Below, piece by piece: positions 12,757 through 24,498 of a stretch of 64,000 bases of DNA. Source of the stretch: Alnus glutinosa (lineage: Eukaryota; Streptophyta; Magnoliopsida; Fagales; Betulaceae); the NCBI RefSeq assembly GCF_958979055.1, contig NC_084887.1:34822620-34886619 (forward strand), given 5' to 3'. The notes under the pieces were generated by a model that saw nothing but the letters and a program-made list of their open reading frames with translations, did no database searches and was not told the origin of the DNA. The number at the start of each line of letters is the position of its first letter. Position 1 is the first letter of the stretch. Position numbers and translations under genes: made by a program.

Positions 12757-13817
12757 ACGATACCAATTCTGCTTGGATCTTTGTTTCCATTTGGCATCAT
12801 CCCTGGCCAAAATTACATCAATCTCACCTTGAAGCCGTTTAATGGTGTCAATATTGTTGGGAGTTTCACGGCTTTGCTCCCTCTTTAGCTGCTAAGTTTT
12901 CTGTTTTAAGACCTTAGTGGACTGCCTAAATTTCCTCGAACTCCACCAAGAAAGAGAAAGTTGAGAAGCAGAGAGCTTCCTTTGAATAGATACCATAGCT
13001 TCCCCATTAGGAAGATTATCACCCCAAGCCTCCTTGAAAACCTCCAACCACTCCTCACACAATGTCCAACTATCCTCAAACTTGAAACCACGCCTATAGG
13101 AGTGCTGATCAGGAGGACCAACAACTACACATACATGTAAATGTGTATGATCCGATGTTCGGGCGGCCAAAACAATAACCGTGAAGGCCAAAAAAAGACG
13201 ACACCATTCCTGGTTGGCCAAAGCACAATCCAAACGTTTTTTGGTAAACATGCCATCAATTTTGTGGTTACTCCAAGTGAAAGGAGCCCCTTGGAAACCT
13301 AAGTCAGCCAACTAGCAATCTTCAAGCACACTCCTAAAGCCATCCATTTGAGATTCTGGCCGAAGAGCAGCCCCCTCCTTTTCAGATTGGTCCATAATTT
13401 CATTAAAGTCGCCAACACACATCTAGGGAAGAGGGGAGAAAGACTTCAGATTACGAATTAACTCCCACGAGGATGCACGCTATCCACAAACCGGATGTCC
13501 ATAAAACCCGGTTAGCTTTCATAGAGGCTGACCAGAATCATTCATTATTGTAGCGTTGATATGTCTCAACGAAAAATTAAAAATCTCTAAAGCTCTCACT
13601 TCCCGCCAAAGCAAGGCGAGACCACGACTCCTTCCCACGAGATCCACCACAAAACAACCAGCAAAACCTAACTTCACCCATATCCATTCCATCCGTTTTT
13701 TAGAACACAAAGTTTCAATGAGAAAAACGAAACTGGGCTTCTTCTCATTCACCATCTAGCAAAGATCCAGAACTGTCGGGAGGTTCCCAAGCCCCCGACA
13801 ATTCCAACTAAGGGTAG

Positions 13818-15372
13818 TCATTGCGGCAGGTGGGGCTGTACATCAGCCACCGCCATTGCCTTTGATTTTTTGACAGGAATCAAGTTAGCCAATAACTTAG
13901 CAGACCCCGGTTTCCTCTTCCCCACAGCCGAAAGTGAAGAAGTTGGTCCATTACTGGATCGTCGAACATGTTTCTTGCATTTCCGTAAGGATGGAGAAGG
14001 TGCATCCTGCTGAGCATAAAAAATAATGAGACTGAGATTACAGGGGATACCCGTGGAAAGAGTTGGAGGGTCCTCTGGAGCAGGACAAGCGGGAGTTACC
14101 ATTTGGGCGTGAGGGGCCCCAGACCCAAACATGTCCTTAGCCGTGGAATCCAATCCACTAGAAGGCACTACCTGTTTCCCAAACTCCAAGCCAGGCTCAC
14201 CTATTGGCACTCGTGAACTTCTCCTGGCCACGTTATCTCCATGCATGGCCACGTTAGCACCCAAACAAGGGACATCAATGACATTAAATGCCTTAGAAGT
14301 ATCACCCTCAATAGGAACCGCCTGCGAAAAGCCACTGCCAAGTGGCAACATAACCGACTCTTTAGAAAGTTGCGGTTGTGGGAGAATGCAAAGACGTGTC
14401 ACCAAGATGGACTTCCGAAACCATCTCCTGCATAGAGACAGCTGCATGTTGAGCCAAACCGCTAAAAGGCAGCTCCACCACCCCATCGGATGCCCGGGAT
14501 CCAACGCTCAATCGGCCCCATTCCCCTAAAGCACTGCCAGAGATGGCACCCAACTGAGTGTCGGCCATGCCAGAAAAAAAAAAAAAAAAAAAAAAAAAGG
14601 ACGAGAGCTTCCCCCTGCCATGGGACGGCGACCATAACCATCTGCTCGAAGCCAAACACCAAATTGCACTTAAGGGGGATTACCCTTCCTACCTGCCACT
14701 CTCAGGTTTAAACAACCACCCACTCCATGCCGGACCAAGCCACATTGGAAACAAAACTTAGGTAACTTTTCATACTGAAAAGCTATCCAAGTTGAATTTC
14801 CATTCAACTTTAGCATACGCCCTCGAACCAAAGGCTTAGAAAGGTCCACCCGAACACGCACCAGAAGGTATTCCTCCTAGCCCACTCCATCTTCATCAGT
14901 CTCAACCTCCACCACCTGGCCAATTGAACTGCCCAATTGAACACCCATGGTTTCAGACATACACGAAAGAGGCAGTTGGAACATCCGCACCCAAAACAAC
15001 ACTTTTGCAAACTCCATAGAAGAAGGGGCAACAGTCCCATTATACTCCTCCACAGAAAAGAGATTCCCCTCAAACACCCAGAGGCGGTCTTCAAGGACTT
15101 GGTCTTTTTCCCAAAAATGTTCAAATTCAATAAGGAACAGATTGTCCCCTAGATTCGTAAAACTAGTGTTACCAGCTGGTCTCCAGCCCTTAATCAACGT
15201 AGACCGAATTGCATTCTTCCCAATGAGACGATCCGCCAGTAGCTTCGCCACAAGGCAAGTTTTTTCCCCTATCAACAATGTGATGGAGCCCCTGAACAGA
15301 AGCATCCACCACACAGCTTTCCTCCTCCATCAACGTGAAATTCTTCTAGAGATTTGTTAGATCATCCATCAT
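13818..15372 (-). pseudogene. LINE ORF1: DUF4283 / CCHC RNA-binding protein
   Basis: The gag-like ORF1 of the LINE. From the ATG at 15372 it runs through a DUF4283-type domain (about 15314-14880, with LLADRLIGKNAIRSTLIKGW), then a zinc-knuckle region (about 14861-14700, with CFQCGLVRHGVGGC), then a variable tail ending at a TGA at 13818-13820. An early in-frame TAG follows the first eight codons, where related proteins usually have Trp. Further frame changes occur near 14880 and in the A-run near 14590. The family binds element RNA during retrotransposition. The terminal TGA overlaps the ORF2 start. Confidence 0.75.
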
Positions 15373-15525
15373 GATCAAAACAAAACACCAATGAATTAAA
15401 AGATCCCAACCGAAAACAACTTCTGAGTCAAAAGACCAGAAAAAACACCTTCCAACTCTATGGATTCAAGAATCCCGTAGAGAGAAAAAACGGTTTTTAG
15501 ATTTACTAGTTGATAAGATGAACAT

Positions 15526-16148
15526 ATTAGTTAAAAGCTCTTTAATTAAGGCTTCGATAATGGCAAAAAATAATTAAAAAAAATTGAATCCCAAAATATT
15601 GAACTTTGAAAGGAAAGAAATAGAAAAAATGAAAACCTACATTAATGACACTCTTAAAATAGTAACTAAACTCGTCATTTTGAGAGAACCTCTTCCTTCT
15701 CTCTAGAGGAGAAGTTTCCACCTCCTTTGTGAGACTCTTCGCTGCTTCTTGTGGCTATTCTAGGGGTGGAGGGAGGAGTCCTCCCTCATCTCTTCCCCAT
15801 TTTTCCTTTTCCCCTTTCTTTGGTTTTTCTCGCTATTCTTTTTTTGTTTTGGTGTGTTCCCTATGTCTCCAACAGTGTTGCCACTCCAACTATGCTCCTT
15901 CGCGCCTCCACCACTACCAAGTTGTGCCATCACATTGGACCTCCGCTCAATGTTGTCTTTTCCACGAGAGACCTCCACCTAACATTGCCCCTTCCTTCCA
16001 AGCTAGATTTGTTTGTCTTCGCTGCTCCCACCCTCCAACGCGCCACTCCACCACCTTCCTTTACCTCTTCGCTGTCCATTGCTGGTTTTTGTGCCTCCAC
16101 TCATTGCCTTCGCGCTACCAGCACTCCTCCACGTATTGGCGCGTCGTT
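15526..16148. other. Pyrimidine-rich segment of unknown origin
   Basis: After an AT-rich stretch, 15680-16148 is C/T-rich on the plus strand and carries overlapping ORFs (for example 15751-16167) of low-complexity Ser/Pro/Leu composition without a domain. It sits between the LINE 5' end and an epimerase gene fragment. It may be a 5' region of another retroelement, but I cannot show this. Confidence 0.3.
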
Positions 16149-16304
16149 GGATTTGAGGAAATCATAGGGTGTTCCTTTCACAGAAGCAAATTTTCCAATT
16201 GGAATAAGATGGCTATCAACAACTGTGATGTGGGATCCAAATATCTGGACCTCATTGGAAAGGATATCGCTGCTGTTATGGCCACCTAAGTTCCAGTATG
16301 TGTG
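16149..16304 (-). pseudogene. Aldose 1-epimerase gene fragment
   Basis: About 155 bp matches the middle of the last exon of the epimerase genes (compare 37273-37425) with only a few differences. It includes the codons for HTYWNLGGHNSGDI and the following strand, read on the minus strand. Both edges are abrupt: to the left is the C/T-rich segment, to the right an A/T low-complexity tract. This is a captured or orphaned exon piece, not a gene. Confidence 0.85.
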
Positions 16305-16785
16305 CTAGGAAAAAAACGAAAAAAAAAAAAAAACGATTTTTTTTTAACAAAAAACAAAAAAAAAAAAAAACTGAAAATTAAAAAAAAAAAAAAAAAACAA
16401 CTTTTTATTTTTTTTGTTTTTTGTTTTTGTTTATTTATTTTAGATTTTTTTAATAATTTTTTAGTTTCTTTTTTTAAAAAAAATTAATAATTTTATGAAA
16501 AATATTTTTGTCATTATGGAGGACATTGACATTTTTTGATAATTTAGAGGGGGAGATTGACATAATTGGTAGCTTGGGGGAGACATTGACAATGAGGTGA
16601 TAGTTTGAGAGGGTTATATGTACTTTTTCCTTTTTAAAATTTCAATACCCAGTTCGGATAACCGAGTACCAACTGGTAACCGCCGATTATTATAAACCCA
16701 GTTAACTAGCTACCCGATTACCAGAGTCGGTTGGTGATTTTGGCCAACCGACTCCGGGTTTTCACCCATAGCAGTCTTAGTCAAC
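16305..16785. other. A/T homopolymer region and degenerate repeat
   Basis: 16312-16500 is almost pure A/T tracts. The stretch 16630-16770 has repeated CCGAGT/CCGATT/ACCCGATT motifs and ends in GGGTTTTCACCCATA, resembling one end of an old DNA element. No gene. Confidence 0.35.
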
Positions 16786-16940
16786 CAAAGTTGCTTGAGA
16801 CTGTCAAATCAGCATTGTATGATAATTGTGAGATAAAAATGTCGTTTCTATCATTACTCTTTTTTACTTAGTAATGTTATATACTAAATTTTAATCTCAC
16901 AATTATTCACAATACTGACGTGATAGTTCCAATCAACTTT
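16786..16940. mobile_element. Foldback MITE-like element
   Basis: Two arms of about 45 bp (roughly 16786-16834 and 16893-16940) are imperfect inverted complements, most clearly ATAATTGTGAGAT against ATCTCACAATTAT. The AT-rich centre contains ATCATTACTC and AGTAATGTT. A related, more diverged element lies at 1-160. Confidence 0.55.
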
Positions 16941-17478
16941 TGATTTTTATTTTTCTGGTAAACAATGATTGATCTGAGGTCTGGTTGAGATTGACACATC
17001 AGTATTGTAAAATAAAACTATGGTTTGGCCAACTTGAATGAGCATTTTTAACGCCACATGCTTATCACGTGTTTTTTTAATAGCTTTAATAAGAAAGCAT
17101 GTGTTTCTCACATGTTAAAGGATACTTGACAATTTATTAGATTGGTTTGAAATGCTAGACTTCCCAAAATTTTGTTCTAAAATTTTGTTTCCAAATGTTG
17201 TATCACAATCTCATGAGATTGTGACACATTTCTCAAAATGATAGATCATATGAGATTGCGACACATCATTTGGGAACCAAATTTTAGAGAAGAATTTTGG
17301 GATGTGTAGAATGATATCAATGTATGTATGTATGTATGTATGTAATATGATTAAAAAAAAAAATGGGTAAAACCAATAAAGTTACATAATTTTTATGGCA
17401 ATATAATTCTCATACACAATATTTTTTATTCATACAAGTTCATCAAACAGTACGATACTCAACTTAACAAAAAGCATT
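16941..17478. other. 3' flank of RLK1
   Basis: Noncoding. Shares sequence with 200-830. A TATG/TGTA microsatellite lies at 17320-17345. Confidence 0.5.
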
Positions 17479-19934
17479 TCATAATTGAGTTTCATCCCCA
17501 GATCCAACCATATACATCTCTTGGTTCCTTAGCTCCCATAGTGAATATGCATGTAGAGGCTTGGCTATTGGCTTCCTCCGAGAAAGAAATTCTTGAGACA
17601 CGCATTTCATTATAGGCCGAGACTTTGGTTTGGTGTGTACACATGCAAATGCTATTGTTGCAACAAGGAAAATATCATGTGCAACTAGATGATTTGGAGG
17701 TGATAGACGTTGGTCTAATATTTCATATAACATCACGTTTTGAGAAGACGATGATGATAATGAAGTCAGGAGTTCCGTTGGATATCTTCCCATTAATATT
17801 TCCAATGCCATCACTCCAAAGCTATAAACATCGCATTTTTCAGTAACTTTCATGGTATAGGCCAACTCTGCATATAAAAAAGAAAATGACAAATTAAAAC
17901 TATTACAAATGTAATAACCTTTCATTCTCTTTTTCCTTTATATATATATATATATATATTTCAACGTAAGAAGCTGGTCAAAACTTGTCATTGCATAATA
18001 ATTCCATAGTGAAAATGGTTGTTTGCGACCATGCATGAGTCGATTCAAATAGTTATTGACAAGGTAACCCTACTAACACAAATATTGAAAAGATATTTGT
18101 TCCACATGGCTACTTATATGTTTTTGAATAATAGTCTGGACTTAAAATAAAGATATAAATTTTAGCAAAAAAATAATAGTTCACCTGGGGCAATGTAACC
18201 GTAAGTGCCTGCAACTAATGTCTGATTGGAAGAATCCGGATCAAGAAATTTAGCAGTGCCAAAGTCAGAGACAAAAGCCTCTAGTTTATTGTTCAATAGA
18301 ATATTGTTACTTGATATATCTCGATGAACAATTGTTGGGATGCACTCGTGATGCATGTAAGATAAGGCGTGTGCAGTGTCTTTGATGATGTTTACCCTCT
18401 TGCTCCAATCTAATTCCACAGCTTCAATCTCGTCGTTTAGGACACAAAACAAACTTCCCCTTTCCTTGTACTCATAAACCAAAAACATACATCGCTTATG
18501 CAAACAAAACCCATAAAGCTTTATAATGTTTCTATGCCTAATCTCTGTTAACACCTTTATCTCGTTCTTGAAACTCTTATCAAAAGCTGGATTCTCAGCC
18601 TCTAAGCGATGAAGCTTCTTCAAGGCAACTACTTTTCCACCAGGTAGTTCTGCTTTGTAAACACTTCCATAACCACCTGTCCCAATACAATACTTAATGT
18701 CAAAGTCCTCGGTCGCTTGAATGATGTCTTCATATGCAATATTTCCATCATAATTCCATATCGAGAACAAGTTTCCATTCTTTCTTTCTGTTGACATAGA
18801 TTGGGTTTTTTTAACCACACGTTTAGACAGGAAAAAACAAAAACCCCCAAGAACTAAGAATCCAAGGAAAATGCTAATGGGTGCAATGATTTTTACTTTG
18901 GGTATAACTGATTTGTTACTGACTAGGGAATGTGAAAGGGAAGGAGGGGAAAGTGAAAGGCAAGGAGAGAAACCCACGAAATCACCGCATAAATCCTTGT
19001 TGCCAATTAACGTGTCAGATGTATGATTTTGATAACTGTCTGGTATTTGACCAGACAAAGAATTGTATGACAAGTTGATATGTGTTATAGAAGTGAAAGA
19101 AAGGGGTACGTTGCCAGAAAGATTGTTGTAGCTAAGATCCAAGACCACTAAAACTGGTAAACCCCATAGATCAAGAGGTATTTTTCCACTAATAAAGTTA
19201 TGACTAAGGTTTATAGTGGCCAAGAAAGTAAGGTGTCGGATCTCATAGGGAACACTTCCATGAAAGGAGTTGTTGCTCAATAACAATCGCTCCAGCGAAT
19301 GGCAATTGGTTAGCTGAGTAGGAATTGAGCCAGTGAGATTGTTAGATTCGAGAACGAGATGGGTCAGCTTCTTCAAATTCCCCATTTCTCCTGGGATATA
19401 ACCACTAAGGTTGTTATTTTTTAGGGACATATATCTCAAATTCTCCATATTGCCTATTTCTAGGGGAATGGAACCATGGATTCGATTGTTGCGGAGCAAC
19501 AAATATATCAAATTAGTTAAATGGCCTAGAGTAGAAGGGATTGGACCACTAAGATTGTTATTATGCAGGTACAAATATTTCAGATTAGTTAGATGGCCGA
19601 GAGTAGGAGGGATTGGACCACTAAGGCCGTTAAACGACAAATCAAGGCGAACTAAATTAGGGAGGGAAGAGAAGTTGAGTTTTAACTTAACTGGAGAATG
19701 GAGCTGATAAGCCATTGCAATCCAAATGATGCTTCCATTAGTATTGCACATAATACCATTCCAGTAACAATGAGGAACGTTGCTGGTGTTGGCACTCCCC
19801 CACCACCGACTCTCCAGCAGAGCCTTTGCTTCTAGTGATAGTGCCGATGATTCAGATGCGGCACTATCCAAATAAGTTCCATACAACAAGATACATGCTA
19901 CGACCACAATGGAAATGGAAAGAGAGGGTTTCAT
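17479..19934 (-). CDS. LRR receptor-like kinase (RLK1), short ectodomain
   Basis: A plasma-membrane receptor kinase of the LRR-XII/MIK2-like kind, expected to bind an extracellular ligand and phosphorylate Ser/Thr. Two exons, 19934-18185 and 17867-17479, joined by a GT-AG intron of 317 nt, give 712 aa. Order: signal peptide (1-25), LRR N-cap with paired Cys (WNGIMC), nine LRRs (about 90-310) with consensus such as [10 protein letters not shown], a TM segment near 355, and a kinase. The kinase has [15 protein letters not shown] with the ATP-binding Lys, HRDISSNN and SDFG, all intact. Exon 2 carries [19 protein letters not shown] and the C-lobe. The exon boundary after IAP (APE motif) is the same in RLK2. 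RLK2 has nine more LRRs, so this ectodomain has lost, or its paralogue gained, a block of repeats. Confidence 0.88.
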
Positions 19935-20440
19935 GCCTGCAAGTAGTTAGTAGTGTATGATTGATGAGGGCAATGGCAAAAGGGTTGATTGTTATGTACA
20001 TCACTGGGGAGTGGGGACACTTTAATAAGAAAGATCAGAGGAGGGGGGGGGGGGGGGGGGGGGTTTGGTGAACGGAGGGTGCCATGTTTTCATGAAGTGT
20101 ATGATTGATGAGGACAATGGCAGAGGATTGATTATTATTATTAATAAGAAAGATCAGAGGGGGTCCAAACTTTTGGACTGAGAGTCATTTATTATTATTT
20201 TGTTCATGACTTGGGGACATAAGAAAGATTTGTGGACTTGGGAGTCAAGGTAATGATTGCCTTTTCGAATCCCATGGATCTGCAATTTTTCCTTTCGAAA
20301 CCAAAGTGTCTGATTGATGAGGGATCCACCCAGCAATAAGGACCGGAAGGGATTGGACCAATTTCATATTTGGATGACTATATATAATATCTACCACACT
20401 TTCTGCTAAGCTTGCACTTTGGAAAAAAGAGACCCTCATA
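19935..20440. other. RLK1 upstream region
   Basis: Noncoding upstream of RLK1, colinear at its start with the region upstream of RLK2 (29499-29620). It contains a G run of about 21 at 20043-20063, matched by a G run of 16 in the RLK2 copy. No clear TATA box could be fixed. Confidence 0.4.
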
Positions 20441-20782
20441 ATTCATTTCTCAACTGAGGTGAAGTCAGGTTGGGTCAAAATCAAATGGCCAGTGCAAACC
20501 ACCCAAGACGAACCTGAAGCGTACGTTTAGTAGGTCCTTTTCAACGGTGTGGATTACAACTCTTAGGTTTATTAGTCTTAATGCTGCAGGAGTTTTAACA
20601 TATTCGTCCATGTTATGAGTGATTTGTATCTGGTGTGAGAAAATGGCTACAGGTTCAAAGAATCAATCTGTAAATGAAGGTTTCCTCATTGATTAGTATG
20701 TTAACTAATTCCCTGCATTACATTTACATTGCAGAGTGATCTTACAAAATTTTGTGTTGCATCAAGTAGGAACACATCCAGT

Positions 20783-20942
20783 GTTAGAGAATATATTTTT
20801 CATATAATTATAATTTATAAATGGTAGGAGAAAATAGTAGATTGTACGAATTGATTGTAATTGATTAGAATCAAATCGTACAATCTAATATGTTCTCTTA
20901 CCATATCCAATCACGATTGTCTGAAAAATATATTCACTAACA
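20783..20942. mobile_element. Foldback element, copy 1
   Basis: A 160-bp inverted repeat that begins TGTTAGAGAATATA and ends with its complement ...TAACA. It is flanked by a perfect 5-bp direct repeat TCCAG on both sides. A second copy is at 36307-36467 in the matching place of the duplicated block, so insertion preceded the block duplication. Confidence 0.7.
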
Positions 20943-21240
20943 TCCAGAAGCTACAATGTTAGTTTATTTATTTATTTATGGGAAATCTATTGTGGAGTAA
21001 GCATTAGTAAATCTAGTTAGATTAAATCTTGGATCTCATCCAAAGTTCTGCCAAGTATAGAGGGAAATTCGAGTTCTTGAACTTTATCATTGGGTACTTG
21101 GTTTTAAGTGATTAGCTACTTGGACCAAATGAAATTATCGCAAGATTTCTAACCACAAAGATATAGCAAGCCGGTGTTCAAATGCAATAGCCTCATCTGT
21201 ATAGCTACAACACAGAGCATTATTGAAGCATTGGAAGACA

Positions 21241-21258
21241 CCCCCCCCCCCCCCCCCC
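21241..21258. repeat. Poly(C) run of 18
   Basis: C tract downstream of the epimerase pseudogene, followed by an A tract. The matching site in copy 2 (36751-36758) has only 8 C. Confidence 0.9.
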
Positions 21259-21430
21259 AAAAAAAAATAAAATAAAATAAAAATTACGAGGTTGGAAAAC
21301 ACAGCCATCTCTTGCTGTCATTCACAAGGTTAAAACTTGTTATCTATGACTCATCAGATGAAGGTTTAGATGAAAACTTGAAAAGCATGCAATGCTTGTA
21401 AGGCTTTCTTGTTATCTATGACTAATCAGA

Positions 21431-23927
21431 TTAAGGTTTAGTTGAAAACTTGAAAAGCATGTACTGCTTGTAAGGCTTTCCAGGACTCACAATCGTAGAA
21501 GGGAAATTGGGGTGGTTGACTGAGTCAGGAAATGCTTGAGTTTCCAAACAGAGCGCTGCGTGTGATTGGTACACAAATCCACCTTTTCCCTTCACATCCT
21601 TGAGAAAGTTTCCAGTATAGAACTGCACACCTGGAGCATTTGCTGACAGCTCCAATACCCTTCCTGACTTCTTCTCGTGCACCACTGCTGTCGGCTTCAT
21701 CTTATGGCCAACCCCACCATCAATCATATAGTTGATATCATAACCGGTAGGTAGCATTTTGATCCTGCTACCAACGGTGTAGGGTTTGAGGAAATCATAG
21801 GTGTTCCTTTCACGGAAGCAAATTTTCCAGTTGGAACAAGATGGCTATCAACAACAGCGATGTGGGATCCAAATATCTGGACCTCATTGGAAAGGATATC
21901 GCCGCTGTTATGGCCACCTAAGTTCCAGTATGTGTGCTGGGCCAGATTCACTGGAATAGGCTTGGTTAGAGCTTTGGCTTTCATTGTTACACTCAAATTG
22001 GTTGTTCCCAAGGAGCGTGTAGCTGACAGTGACAAAGAGATCACCAGGAAATCCTGCAGAACATTCAAGACAATCCATAAGAAAACCAGTGGGGTTCTTT
22101 ATTTTCAACCAAAGGATGGTTCACCAGCTCATCATTTGAGATTGTCTAAAAAAAAAAGACGACCATCACTTTGTACATTCTTATGTGTGTCTATATAAGT
22201 ATCATAACCATTGATATGAGAATTGAGAGAGGAGAAATGGAGAAAAGTTCAGTGGGAATAAAGAGTTACATGCCTTGGTCGCCATCAGAGCTGAGACAGG
22301 AGAAAACAATGTGAGGAGCATGACCTTCATTCTTATGCGCTTTCACCTTCCAAACAACATCGCCAAATCCTCAGGAGCCACCTATGAATGTGATCAAATA
22401 AGCAACCCGTTGCAACAAGTAGAAAAATCAATTTTTAGCAAATATTTTCTCTCCTGGGGCAGAGAGAAATTAAATGAGAATAATGTACCATGAAGTGTGT
22501 TATTTCCTTCATTTGCAACTATTTTATAATGGGTGCCATACAAAGTAAACTGTGCGCCACCATTTCTGTTAGCAACCCGTCCAACCGCAGCACCAATGTA
22601 TGATGAATCCATCTAGAGAGGTTGCAAAATTTGCAATAAGTTGTCAGTCTTCTGTAAAAGAAAACAAAAACAAAAAATTAGGAATAAGAACTGCAATGGA
22701 TTAGTATATATAGACTGTAGAGCTTAGCCTAAGACTTTGCTAGAATTCTCCTCTATCCCCACAAACACCCTTATTGTTTAAGAAAAATTGGCTTTTTTTT
22801 GCCAATTTGATCAAATAAAATAAAATCTCATCTCTATTCTGGTTAGTGACTCACTGAATTGCATCAGATACATCATGAATTTTAAAGTCTAGCATATGTA
22901 TGTGACCAAGGGAAAGAACTAAAACAGCGAGCTCACTTGGGAAGCTCCAAACCAGGAAAAGTCAAAGTTGTTGTACCCAATGTTTACATAAGAAAGCCAC
23001 CGAAAATAATCAACATAATTGAAATTTCCCAACCATCAAACTCCGCTAAATAAGCTCCAACCATGAAAAGTTAAATAGCTTCTAGCGATCAACAAGAAAT
23101 TTTAGGATGTCTTAAGATTATGCAGTCATTTATGCCTCAGAAAAATCACAAATGTACCTACTATTTCTTTAATAATATGGTCCAACCATAACTTCTACTC
23201 CAATTTTATAGTAGAAAAGAGAGTTAATTGCAAGGAGCCTTAAATGCGAATTCCCACCTTTTATAAAATGCATAAATGTAAACTTTTCATTTGATTGGGT
23301 GTTGAAATTATGTGTCTTCTATATAAAGCTTAGATAAATGGGCTGTCACCTCAATAAAATTTGCACAACAAGTTAGAGAATATGGTTACGAGGTGGGTCG
23401 GCTAATCAGGCTTTTCTAGAGGAAAAATATTTACAAATGACAAAACACACAGCAAATATTGCTATCACGGTTCTGTCTGAACTTTGATTGAGAGAGATAA
23501 AGAGAGGCAATGTGGATCTCCCCAACAAAAAAGTTTGAGATTTTCCATTGCTGCATATGAAGCAAAAACTCACCTGGTACTCCTTGATTGAATCATACCC
23601 AAGAACAACATCAGCTAACTTTCCTGGAAAGAAACACGAAAACAGATTAAAGATGGAGAGTAATAGCATGGGAGAGAAGTTCTTGAGGAGGAACCAGATA
23701 TCAAAAACTAACCAGAAAACCCAACATTACAATTCAGAGAGATGGTTCACATACCATTTTTGTTGAGAGATGAAGGGAGACAATGGTTGCACCCTAGTTG
23801 GGAAATTCACGAAGATATCACCCTTTTTCAGCTCAAAGAACCCAATCTCTTCCTTTTTGGCAGAGCCATTGACAAACCCAAATGCAGCTAGAACGATGAA
23901 ACAGCAAAGCACAGATATCTTCACCAT
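21431..23927 (-). pseudogene. Aldose 1-epimerase (galactose mutarotase-like), broken copy
   Basis: Five exons matching the intact copy at 36913-39932 can be placed: 23927-23755, 23623-23574, 22612-22489, 22381-22274 and 22053-21431. Exon 1 has two 1-nt deletions and a TAG where the intact copy has Trp (NWGA). Exon 4 has CGA changed to TGA just after its start (Arg to stop). Exon 5 has a 1-nt insertion in NNQL and a 1-nt deletion before GTPYDF. The last codons are replaced by an earlier stop. Intron 4 uses a GC donor as in the intact copy. The copy lacks the TRIM found in that intron in copy 2. No functional protein is expected. Confidence 0.9.
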
Positions 23928-24498
23928 TTTTTCAGACAGAATAGTGTGATCAAATTACACCAACGATCTTTTTCCACGTTATGGATATATGAATGGTTAA
24001 GCTTAAATGGGTCTTAATATACCCGAAAAAGAGTGACTGAAGGAATGTATATTAAATGTTTACTAACCAATTCCAATAGAGTAACTGAAGGAACGTATGT
24101 TATTGATAACCATTAATATTATCAGTATGTTATTGAATAGGGTGCTGTTAAATAACTTTGTAACCGATTCCTTTAATATTATTATTAATATTAATAATAA
24201 TATTAACAACTTGCTGATATTGGTTTAAAAGGATCCGGCTTATGAACACAACATATTGTCTTGAAATTTTGAAGTTTGTAGAGTTGTCTCATTTGAACGC
24301 TCTTTGAACGTTGTTGAGAACGAGGTGTTAAGTCTCTCACTCTAAACCAAGTTTTCGAACCACCAACTAAAAACCGACTCAACCGCTAACCCTAGATTTA
24401 CAACCAGCCCAATTTTTTCATTGAATATGCCAACATAAATCCTAACAAATAATGAATCATACGAGGGGCATATTATAGACGAGGAAATGGAAGCATAC
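23928..24498. other. Upstream of epimerase pseudogene
   Basis: The first 100 bases match the upstream sequence of copy 2. 24105-24245 is AT-rich and repeats at 30185-30310, upstream of RLK2. The rest shows no gene. Confidence 0.45.

Larger units (their letters stand above)
9700..13821 (-). pseudogene. LINE ORF2: endonuclease-RT-RNase H polyprotein
   Basis: ORF2 begins at the ATG at 13821 with TTLSWNCRGLGN, the usual start of plant LINE endonucleases, and meets an in-frame TAG after about 22 codons. Endonuclease pieces lie at 13755-12892 (GRSRGLALLW; FTWSNHKIDGMFTKKRLD). RT pieces lie at 12555-11366 (HPLKAPGPDGFP, KAYDRLEWDFLE, RGVRQGDPFSPY, FFADDSLLF). The zf-RVT region is at 11034-10546 and an RNase H domain at 10218-9800 (INWDAS, AEALVAR, EGDAK). 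Multiple stops and frameshifts split the reading frame, so no functional enzyme is expected. Confidence 0.82.
9669..15518 (-). mobile_element. L1-type LINE retrotransposon, near full length
   Basis: A non-LTR element in minus orientation, about 5.85 kb. Its 3' end has a 21-nt A tail (T run at 9669-9689). The 5' leader reaches about 15518. TGAACAT occurs at both borders (9661-9667 and 15519-15525), a plausible partial target duplication. From 5' to 3' it carries ORF1 (DUF4283 plus CCHC knuckle) and ORF2 (endonuclease, reverse transcriptase, zf-RVT, RNase H). Stop codons and frameshifts interrupt both ORFs, so this copy is dead. It contains two poly(C) runs (10418-10440 and 12731-12756) and a poly(A) run (about 14574-14598) inside formerly coding sequence. 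Confidence 0.88.
20441..21349. repeat. Duplicated intergenic segment, copy 1
   Basis: Aligns with 35541-36840. It holds a foldback element at 20783-20942 and a C run of 18 at 21241-21258. No ORF is conserved intact in both copies. Confidence 0.6.

Noticed and set aside
14131-14529. Plus-strand ORF of 132 residues over LINE ORF1
   Set aside because: Antisense of the ORF1 tail, with no domain or start context.
15751-16167. 138-residue plus-strand ORF
   Set aside because: Low-complexity Pro/Ser/Leu translation of a C/T-rich tract that runs into an epimerase gene fragment; overlapping ORFs in another frame are equally long.
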